Assembly (NCBI GenBank): GCA_017592665.1
Contig: JAGFNW010000002.1
Location: 310,001-374,000, forward strand
DNA: 64,000 nucleotides
Direction of reading: 5' to 3'
Source: Streptosporangiaceae bacterium NEAU-GS5
GTDB lineage: Bacteria; Actinomycetota; Actinomycetes; Streptosporangiales; Streptosporangiaceae
In this document: piece after piece, positions 57,996-64,000 of the stretch
Numbering within the stretch: the stretch's first letter is position 1
Layout of the letters: every line of letters begins with the position of its first letter
Translations under genes and position numbers: made by a program
Notes under the pieces: model-generated
Databases searched by the model: none
Seen by the model: only the letters and a program-made list of their open reading frames with translations
Told to the model about the DNA's origin: nothing

Positions 57996-59088
57996 GGTGG
58001 CTCCTCACGTGGATCGCGACGAGGCGTTCGAGCAGCGGGCCGGCATGGGTCATGCATCGGGTCGCGTCGGCCTCGATCTCGGTGAGGGCGTAGGCGGCGG
58101 AGATCCCCACGGCGAGCAACGCGGCGTCGCCGACCGTACGGCGTCCGCAGACCGCGATGACCGGCACGCCGTGCCCGGCCGCCGCGGCGGCCACGCCCAT
58201 CGGGGCCTTGCCGCGCAGCGACTGCTCGTCCAGCGACCCCTCCCCCGTGATCACCATCCGGGCGCCCTCGAGGTGGGCGCCGAAGCCGGCGAGGTCGAGA
58301 AGGTAGTCGATGCCCGGCCGGATCTCGGCGTGCAGGTAGGCAAGGGCCGCGAAGCCCACGCCACCCGCCGCGCCCGCTCCCGGGCAGGCCACCACGTCAG
58401 GGGCGAATCCGGCGAACGTGGTCAGGCCCGCCTCCAGGATGGCGACGTCCTCCGGCCTCGCCCCCTTCTGCGGCGCGTAGACGGCCGCCGCGCCGGACGG
58501 GCCGAGCAGCGGGTTGTTCACGTCGCTTGCCACGATGACCTCGACGCCGCCGATGGCGCCGCCGAGCAGCCCGGACGCGTCGACCGAGGCCAGGCCGCGC
58601 AGCGCGGCGCCGCCCGGCTGCAGTTCGTCGCCGTCCGCGTCGAGCAGGCGGGCGCCGAGGGCCTGGATCATGCCGGCGCCGCCGTCCGTGCACGCGCTGC
58701 CGCCGAGGCCGAGGACCACGCGGGTCGCGCCGTGCCGTACGGCATGGGAGATCAGCTCGCCCGTCCCACGGCTGCCGGCGGTGAGCGGCGCGAAGCCGGC
58801 GGGCAGGCGGCGCAGCCCCGAGGCCTCGGCCAGCTCGACGACCGCCGTCGAGCCCCGCACGGCGTAGGCCGCCGTGACCGGCTCCCCCGTCGGCCCGGAC
58901 ACCTCGGTCTCGACCCGCGAGAATCCGGCCGCCACCACCGCGTCGACCGTGCCGTCGCCGCCGTCGGCGACCGGCAGCAGCACGCTCGGCACGTCGTCAC
59001 CGAGGCCGGCCGCGATGCACGCGGCGGCCTCCGGAGCGGTCAGCGACCCCTTGAACTTGTCCGGCGCGATGACGACGTGATCCCTCAT
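57982..59088 (-). CDS. glxK: Glycerate kinase (GlxK family)
   Basis: 368 residues, type 1 glycerate kinase. Motifs VIAPDKFKGSLTAPEAA, PVADGGDGTVDAVV, LGLGGSACTDGGAGM and ITGEGSLDEQSLRGKAP. Feeds glycerate, made from glyoxylate via tartronate semialdehyde, into glycolysis. The glyoxylate carboligase and reductase genes of this route are not in the window. Confidence 0.94.
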   Translation of the reverse strand: MRDHVVIAPDKFKGSLTAPEAAACIAAGLGDDVPSVLLPVADGGDGTVDAVVAAGFSRVETEVSGPTGEPVTAAYAVRGSTAVVELAEASGLRRLPAGFAPLTAGSRGTGELISHAVRHGATRVVLGLGGSACTDGGAGMIQALGARLLDADGDELQPGGAALRGLASVDASGLLGGAIGGVEVIVASDVNNPLLGPSGAAAVYAPQKGARPEDVAILEAGLTTFAGFAPDVVACPGAGAAGGVGFAALAYLHAEIRPGIDYLLDLAGFGAHLEGARMVITGEGSLDEQSLRGKAPMGVAAAAAGHGVPVIAVCGRRTVGDAALLAVGISAAYALTEIEADATRCMTHAGPLLERLVAIHVRSHLERG

Positions 59089-60428
59089 GGGGTCACACTA
59101 GACACAAGCCTCCGATGAGCCGCCGCCCCGGCCGCCCCTGCGGCCTCGTCGCCGACAGTGCGGAGGGTCCCGTCCTCGACGACGGTCCGGCCGCCGACCA
59201 GGAGCCGGGCGAGCGGCGGCGTCTGCCCGTACGCGAAGGCGACCACCGGGTCGTCGGCCGCCGCGTGATAGCCGCGAAGATCCCACACGGCCACGTCGGC
59301 CACCTTGCCGGCCTCCAGGGATCCGATCTCGTCGGCACGGCCCAGGCACGCGGCTCCGCCCATGGTCGCCATCCGCAAGGCCTGCCGGGCGGTCAGGGCG
59401 TCCGGCCCGTTCTTGGCGCGCTGCATGAGCATGGCCATCCGGATCTCCCCGGCGAGCGGGGTCATCTCGCTCGACCCCGCGCCGTCGACGCCGAGCCCGA
59501 CCGTGGCGCCCGCCTTGAGCAACTCGCTGACGCGGGCGATGCCGGCGCCGAGCCGCGCGTTCGACGAGGGGCAGTGCGCGATGCCCGTCCCAGTAGCCGT
59601 GACGCGGGCGATGTCGGCGTCCTTCAGATGCACGCAGTGGGCCAGCCAGACGTCAGGGCCGAGCCAGCCGAGCGAGTCGAGGTATTCGACCGGAAGCATC
59701 CCGAACTGCTCGCGGCAGTGCTCGTCCTCGTCGAGGGTCTCGGCCCCGTGCGTGTGCAGTCGCACGCCGAGGTCGCGGGCCAGGGCGGCGGCCTGCACCA
59801 TCAGGTCGCCGCTCACCGAGAACGGGGAGCAGGGCGCGACCGCGACGCGCACCATCGCGCCGAAAGACGGATCATGATATTTCCGGACCGCCGCCTCGGT
59901 TTCGGCGAGGATCACGTCCAGCGGCTCCACGACCTCGTCCGGCGGGAGCCCGCCCTGGGACCGGCCGCGGTCCATCGAGCCGCGGCACGGGTGGAAGCGC
60001 AGGCCGACCTCGGCGGCGGCCTGGATCTCGGCCGCGAACAGGTCGCCGCGCCCGCGTGGGAACACGTAGTGGTGGTCGGTCGTGGTCGTGCAGCCCGACT
60101 TGGCCAGCCACGCGAGGCCCGCCGTGGCCGCGCCGTGCACGACCTCGGCGTCCATCCCCGCCCAGACGCGGTAGCTGGCGACCAGCCACTCGAACAGCGT
60201 CCCGTCCGGCGCCAGGCCCTGGGTCGCCCACTGGTAGAGGTGGTGGTGGGTGTTCACGAGCCCGGGCGTGACCAGGCAGCCGCCCGCGTCCACCCGCTCG
60301 CCCTCTCCCTCGTACGGCCCCGGCCCCACGGCCGCGATCCGGCCGTCCTGGATCGCCACGTGCCCGCCGGAGATCTCCTCGCCCACGACGGGGACGACGT
60401 AGGCGTTCTCGATGACGAGATCAGCCAT
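59085..60428 (-). CDS. 8-oxoguanine deaminase-like amidohydrolase
   Basis: 447 residues, cytosine/guanine-deaminase-type amidohydrolase. Metal ligands NTHHHLYQWATQGLAP, HTHGAETLDED, HCVHLKDADIARV and VDGAGSSEMTPL. The NTHHHLYQ-type start and HTH-x-AET are what I recall for the 8-oxoguanine deaminase group; related enzymes act on guanine, S-adenosylhomocysteine or chloro-triazines, so the exact substrate needs assay. It overlaps glxK by 4 bp and the xanthine dehydrogenase iron-sulfur gene by 8 bp, which favours a purine substrate yielding (8-oxo)xanthine/urate. Confidence 0.82.
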   Translation of the reverse strand: MADLVIENAYVVPVVGEEISGGHVAIQDGRIAAVGPGPYEGEGERVDAGGCLVTPGLVNTHHHLYQWATQGLAPDGTLFEWLVASYRVWAGMDAEVVHGAATAGLAWLAKSGCTTTTDHHYVFPRGRGDLFAAEIQAAAEVGLRFHPCRGSMDRGRSQGGLPPDEVVEPLDVILAETEAAVRKYHDPSFGAMVRVAVAPCSPFSVSGDLMVQAAALARDLGVRLHTHGAETLDEDEHCREQFGMLPVEYLDSLGWLGPDVWLAHCVHLKDADIARVTATGTGIAHCPSSNARLGAGIARVSELLKAGATVGLGVDGAGSSEMTPLAGEIRMAMLMQRAKNGPDALTARQALRMATMGGAACLGRADEIGSLEAGKVADVAVWDLRGYHAAADDPVVAFAYGQTPPLARLLVGGRTVVEDGTLRTVGDEAAGAAGAAAHRRLVSSVTP

Positions 60429-60891
60429 CGGCCCGCCCGGCGGCCTGGCGGACGGCGTCGAGGATCTTCTCGTAGCCCGTGCAGCGGCAGAGGTTGCCGG
60501 CCAGCGCCTCGCGGATCTCCAGGTCGGACGGCACGCCCTCGGAGGCGGCCAGCAGCGCGTGCGTCTGGACGATCAGGCCGGGCGTGCAGAAGCCGCACTG
60601 GACGGCGCCGCATTCGACGAAGGCCTGCTGGACGGGGTGCAACCCCTCGTCCGAGGCGAGGCCTTCGACGGTCACGACGGTCCTGGACTCGGCCTGGCCG
60701 GCCGCGACCAGGCAGGCGCACACCGGCACCCCGTCGAGGTAGACCGTGCACGAGCCGCATTCGCCCTGCTCGCAGGCGTTTTTGGCGCCCGGCAGGCCGA
60801 GCCGCTCGCGCAGCACGTAAAGCAGGCTCTCGCCTTCCCAGACGTCGTCGGCGATCCGTTCTTCACCGTTGACGGTGACGGTCACGCGCAT
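60421..60891 (-). CDS. Xanthine dehydrogenase-type [2Fe-2S] subunit
   Basis: 156 residues. Plant-ferredoxin cluster CEQGECGSCTVYLDGVPVC and second cluster CGFCTPGLI ... CRCTGYEKILDAV, the standard small subunit of molybdenum hydroxylases. ATG 60891 overlaps the FAD-subunit stop by 10 bp. A larger molybdopterin subunit is not encoded next to it. Confidence 0.93.
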   Translation of the reverse strand: MRVTVTVNGEERIADDVWEGESLLYVLRERLGLPGAKNACEQGECGSCTVYLDGVPVCACLVAAGQAESRTVVTVEGLASDEGLHPVQQAFVECGAVQCGFCTPGLIVQTHALLAASEGVPSDLEIREALAGNLCRCTGYEKILDAVRQAAGRADG

Positions 60892-61730
60892 CGCAGGTGA
60901 TCCTCCCAAGCCCAGGTGAGCGTACGGCGGGCCATGACGGCCAGCGAGTGCAGGCGGTAGTCGCGGGTGCCGCGCACGTCGTCGATGGGTGCGGCGGCGT
61001 CCCGCACGAGCTCGCCGAAGCGGCGGGCCACGTCGGCGTCGAGCGGCCCGGACCAGTCGAGCGCGGACTCCAGGAAGGCCTCGGCCTCGGGAGCCCGGCG
61101 CGGTGTGGGGGCGGCCGAGCCGATGCCGGTGCCCACCCGCCGCCCGTCGAACGCGATGGCGAACGAGCTGACCGCGATCACCATGGCGTTCCTCGTGCCG
61201 ATCTTCGAGAAGTACTGCGGGCCGGTGGCGACGGGTATGCGGACGGCGCGGATCAGCTCGTCCGGCTCGAGGGCGTTGCGCTTGACTCCGCGGTAGAAGT
61301 CGGTGATCGCGATCATCCGGCTGCCGCGGACCGACTCGGCCTCGACCTCGGCCCCGGTGGCCAGCAGCGGCGGGTGGCTGTCCCCCGCAGGGGAGGCGGC
61401 GCCGAGGTTGCCGGCGACCGTGCCCCGGTTGCGGATCTGCGGCGAGCCGACCGTGCGTGAGGCCTGCGCGAGGCCCGGCAGGTCGCCGGCGAGCTCGGCG
61501 ATCAGGCGGGTGTAGCTCACGCCCGCGCCGAGCCGGACCGTGCCGTTGTCGCGCGTCCACTCGGCCAGCTCGGCGACGGCGGCGAGGTCGAGCAGGGCGG
61601 TGGGCCTGCCCTTGTCCAGGTTGATCTCGACCATGACGTCGGTGCCGCCCTGTATGGGCGTGGCATCCGGTCGCTCGGCCTTCATCTCCAGGGCCTCGGC
61701 CCAGGTCAGCGGGCGTAGAAAGTCCATCAT
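60882..61730 (-). CDS. Xanthine dehydrogenase-type FAD-binding subunit
   Basis: 282 residues, CoxM/XdhB-like. FAD contacts ATPIQGGTDVMVEINLDKG and SRTVGSPQIRNRGTVAGNLG, then SPAGDSHPPLLA and ISDFYRG-like ITDFYRGVKRNAL. ATG 61730 follows GGGAG in the end of the uricase gene. Works with the iron-sulfur subunit; no molybdopterin subunit in the window. Confidence 0.93.
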   Translation of the reverse strand: MMDFLRPLTWAEALEMKAERPDATPIQGGTDVMVEINLDKGRPTALLDLAAVAELAEWTRDNGTVRLGAGVSYTRLIAELAGDLPGLAQASRTVGSPQIRNRGTVAGNLGAASPAGDSHPPLLATGAEVEAESVRGSRMIAITDFYRGVKRNALEPDELIRAVRIPVATGPQYFSKIGTRNAMVIAVSSFAIAFDGRRVGTGIGSAAPTPRRAPEAEAFLESALDWSGPLDADVARRFGELVRDAAAPIDDVRGTRDYRLHSLAVMARRTLTWAWEDHLRCA

Positions 61731-61731
61731 G

Positions 61732-62583
61732 TCACTCCCAGGCCGGTCCGGCGGCGGGCGCGTCCGGCCGCAGCACGGTCCCCTCGATCAGCCCGTACGG
61801 CCGGTCGGCCGCCACGTACACCTCGTTGTCGTTGTCGAGCCCGAAGGGCGACAGGTCGACCAGGAAGTGGTGCTTGTTGGGCAGCGAGAGCCGCACCTCG
61901 CAGATCTCGGGGCAGTCGGTGAGCACCCGCGAGCCCATGGCGTACAGGGTCTGCTGCAGGGACAGGCTGTAGGTGCCGGCGAAGGCGGCGATCAGCGCCT
62001 CCCTGGCCCGCTCATAGGATTTGTCCCAGTCGGAGCTCCCCGTGTGCCGCCACTGCGCGTTGACGGCCGTGGCGAGGACGCGGTCGCGGGTTTCGGCGAG
62101 CGTGGTGTATTCGTCGGTGGCGAAGCCCCAGAACTCCGAGTCCGTCGTGTTGAGCAGCACCAGGTCGCGGAGGCCGGAGACGACCCACTGGCTCGTGCCG
62201 TCGTAGTGGACGACGGTGGTGCGGGTCTCGCGGCCCGAGCGGACGAAGGAGTGCCCGCCGCGGCGCTCCCAGGCGTACTCCTCGATGGCCACCCGCGCGA
62301 GCCGCACGGCCGGCTGGGTGTCCACGAAGTGGCGGGCCAGCAGCAGCGCGAAGTCCTCCGACGCGCCCACGCCGTGCTTCTTGGCGAAGGCGTAGACCGT
62401 GTTCTTCTGCGTGTCGGTGGGCAGCACGGTCGCGTTGTCGCCGGTCAGGTGGACCGCGTCCATGTCGCCCGAGAGCGAGCTGCTGACGTTGAGGTCCTTC
62501 AGGTGGTGGGCCTCGCCGTGCTTGGTGACGCGCACGAGCCGGGTTTCGGCCTTGCCGTAGCGGTTGGGGCCAAGGACGAACAC
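61732..62583 (-). CDS. Urate oxidase (uricase)
   Basis: 283 residues, cofactor-free uricase oxidising urate to 5-hydroxyisourate. Recognised from NRYGKAETRLVRV, the charge-relay Lys/Thr region GDNATVLPTDTQKNTVYAFA, FVRSGRETRTTVVHYDG, LVLLNTTDSEFWGF and the C-terminal LPNKHHFLVDLSPFGLDN. GTG start. Product is passed to UraH, encoded immediately upstream. Confidence 0.96.
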   Translation of the reverse strand: MFVLGPNRYGKAETRLVRVTKHGEAHHLKDLNVSSSLSGDMDAVHLTGDNATVLPTDTQKNTVYAFAKKHGVGASEDFALLLARHFVDTQPAVRLARVAIEEYAWERRGGHSFVRSGRETRTTVVHYDGTSQWVVSGLRDLVLLNTTDSEFWGFATDEYTTLAETRDRVLATAVNAQWRHTGSSDWDKSYERAREALIAAFAGTYSLSLQQTLYAMGSRVLTDCPEICEVRLSLPNKHHFLVDLSPFGLDNDNEVYVAADRPYGLIEGTVLRPDAPAAGPAWE

Positions 62584-62584
62584 G

Positions 62585-62905
62585 CTAACTCCCCCTGTAG
62601 GTCGAGTAGCCGTACGGGCTGAGCAGCAGCGGCACGTGATAGTGCGCGTGGTGGTCGGCCATCTGGAAGACCACGGCCACCTCCGGGAAGAACGCCTCCG
62701 GACCCAGATAGGCGGCCACGTCGAAGGTCAGGCGGTAGGTGCCCGGGTCGTGCTCGCCGTGCCAGCGGATCCGGCCGTCCTCGTCGGTCCGGCCCTCGGC
62801 GACCGGGGCGAACCCGGTTTGATCGCGACAGGCCAGCCGGACAGGGACATCCGCGGCCGGGCGGCCGAGCGCGGTGTCCAGGACGTGCGTGGAAAGGGTG
62901 GTCAT
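62585..62905 (-). CDS. uraH: 5-Hydroxyisourate hydrolase
   Basis: 106 residues, transthyretin-like. N-terminal LSTHVLDTALGRPA (active-site His), middle YRLTFDVAAYLG, HYHVPLLLSPYGYSTYRGS with the diagnostic YRGS C-terminus. Converts HIU to OHCU. Overlaps uraD by 4 bp. Confidence 0.96.
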   Translation of the reverse strand: MTTLSTHVLDTALGRPAADVPVRLACRDQTGFAPVAEGRTDEDGRIRWHGEHDPGTYRLTFDVAAYLGPEAFFPEVAVVFQMADHHAHYHVPLLLSPYGYSTYRGS

Positions 62906-63372
62906 AGGTTCTCGATCTTCGCGAGACGGATCTTCACGATCTTGGCGAGCTCGGCGCGGACCACCGCCCGCTCGGTCTCCGCGTCGTTGTCCAGGCGCGC
63001 GAGCAGGATGTCGCGTATCTCCTCGGCGCCGCGCCCGGTCGCGCAGACGAGGTAGACGTGGCCGAAGCGGCGCTCGTAGGCCTCGTTGCCGCTCCTGAGG
63101 TCGTCCAGGACGGCCTGTCCGGCCCCGGCGGCGCCGGACTGCTCCTGACGCGACCAGGCGGCCTCACGCGCGTCTCCAGCGGCGCGCTCGCCGATGCGCG
63201 GGTGCGCGGCCAGCGCCTCTTCGACGTCGGCCCAGGCCAGCTCGGCGATCACCCGGTCGCTCGCGTGCGCCATCTCCTCGAGCCCGGCGTACGGCCCGGC
63301 GCCGGCCACCGCGTCCGCCCAGGCCGCGGACGCGCAGCAGGCCCGCAATTCGGCCCGGCTCAGTTCGCGCAT
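62902..63372 (-). CDS. uraD: OHCU decarboxylase
   Basis: 156 residues, all-helical; makes S-allantoin. Catalytic HPRIGERA (His and Glu/Arg set), SRQEQSGAA, NEAYERRFGHVYLVCATGR, and IVKIRLAKI at the C-terminus. First gene of the ureide operon; the 123 bp between it and the divergent nfo should hold the promoter, with no obvious operator. Confidence 0.95.
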   Translation of the reverse strand: MRELSRAELRACCASAAWADAVAGAGPYAGLEEMAHASDRVIAELAWADVEEALAAHPRIGERAAGDAREAAWSRQEQSGAAGAGQAVLDDLRSGNEAYERRFGHVYLVCATGRGAEEIRDILLARLDNDAETERAVVRAELAKIVKIRLAKIENL

Positions 63373-63495
63373 GCCAGCAAGTAGACCTTTTCGGACGGCC
63401 CCCGGTCCAGCAGCGCGACCTCACAACCGCACGCGCCGCCGAGCCCGCCGTTTGTAGATAGCTCCAATCGGCGTACGGCATAGGCTGAGGCCATC

Positions 63496-64000
63496 ATGAC
63501 GAGCAAGAAGCCCATCATCGGCGGGCACGTCCCGGTCACGGGCGGCCTGGCCAAGGGCGGCCTGGCGTACGCGGCCGACATCGGCGCCGAGATGATCCAG
63601 GTTTTCGTGACCAACCCGCGGGGCTGGGCGCTGGCCCCGGGAAACGCCGACGAGGACGCGCGGCTGCGCGAGTCCGGCATGCCGGCCTTCATCCACTGCA
63701 ATTATCTTGTCAATTTCGGCTCCCCGACCCCGGCGACGCTGGCGGGCTCGATCGCGACCGTGCGGCACACGCTGCGCCGCGGCGCCGAGACCGGCGCGCT
63801 CGGCGTGGTCGCGCACACCGGGTCGGCGGTCAGCCAGACGCGCGAGGACGCGCTGCGCCAGACGCGCGAGAGCCTGCTGCCGCTGCTCGACGAGATCCCC
63901 GACGACGGGCCCGACCTGCTGCTCGAGCCGATGGCCGGGCAGGGTCAGATGCTCTGCGCCACCGTCCAGGATCTGGAGCCCTACCTCGCGGCGCTCGACT
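63496..64000 (+). CDS. nfo: Deoxyribonuclease IV (endonuclease IV), 5' part
   Basis: First 168 codons of an AP-endonuclease family 2 TIM barrel, cut by the right edge. IIGGHVPVTGGLAKGGLAYA, AEMIQVFVTNPRGWALAP, FIHCNYLVNFGSP (zinc His), VVAHTGSAV (zinc His) and LLLEPMAGQGQ (zinc Glu) are visible. Cleaves DNA at abasic sites. ATG 63496; TAGGCT 9 nt upstream may be the -10 of a near-leaderless transcript. Confidence 0.93.
   Translation, partial: MTSKKPIIGGHVPVTGGLAKGGLAYAADIGAEMIQVFVTNPRGWALAPGNADEDARLRESGMPAFIHCNYLVNFGSPTPATLAGSIATVRHTLRRGAETGALGVVAHTGSAVSQTREDALRQTRESLLPLLDEIPDDGPDLLLEPMAGQGQMLCATVQDLEPYLAALD

Overview
This window is high-GC DNA from an actinomycete. Gene content and order (bldD next to a pyr operon, actinobacterial integration host factor mIHF, a helicase-deficient PriA, a PknL-type PASTA kinase, many GTG/TTG starts, apparently leaderless promoters) suggest the Streptosporangiales (Nonomuraea/Streptosporangium-like). 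That placement is inferred from gene order and protein character, not from a database search. No rRNA, tRNA, CRISPR array, phage or transposase gene was seen.

Left part (1-24 kb). A truncated ribD on the minus strand is preceded by an FMN riboswitch and a promoter whose spacer holds a perfect inverted repeat. A five-gene dipeptide/oligopeptide ABC importer operon (1.55-7.6 kb) and a two-gene ABC exporter (8.35-10.0 kb) flank rpe and interrupt the usual rsmB-rpe-ribD order. Then, on the minus strand, come priA, two paralogous uncharacterised proteins, def, fmt and rsmB. The 15.9-19.9 kb stretch is full of tandem repeats. PriA itself carries repeat insertions, one of them inside a zinc knuckle. 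A membrane protein, a TetR regulator with its own operator and a thioesterase lie on the plus strand before an NTF2-like protein and metK.

Central part (24-43 kb). coaBC, rpoZ, gmk and mihF are followed upstream by the full UMP pathway in one minus-strand operon (transcribed pyrR-pyrB-pyrC-carA-carB-pyrK-pyrD-pyrF), with a PyrR-binding hairpin in its leader. Divergent from it is bldD, whose promoter overlaps a BldD-like box, then a lone ATP synthase gamma gene, then an arginine deiminase operon (arcA, a 33-codon ornithine carbamoyltransferase remnant, arcC, an amino acid permease, a universal stress protein).

Right part (43-64 kb). A 13-bp minisatellite and other repeats occupy a 900-bp gene-free gap. 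Next to it is a HEPN-domain gene whose protein starts with 17 copies of a five-residue repeat and whose promoter overlaps a LexA (SOS)-like box. Then come an L,D-transpeptidase, a YbaK protein, a GNAT acetyltransferase, metF, a polyprenyl synthase, thiE, an Rv2175c-like regulator, a flavoprotein, a TPP-riboswitch thiOSG operon, and pknL. A nine-gene minus-strand purine/ureide operon (uraD, uraH, uricase, two xanthine dehydrogenase subunits, an 8-oxoguanine-deaminase-like hydrolase, glycerate kinase, allantoinase, allantoicase) takes urate toward glyoxylate and glycerate. The window ends inside a plus-strand deoxyribonuclease IV gene.

The signals most worth following are the SOS-type promoter of the repeat-bearing HEPN gene, the argF remnant, the insertion-riddled PriA, the orphan atpG, and tandem repeats with a shared 13-bp period outside genes and multiples of 3 inside genes.
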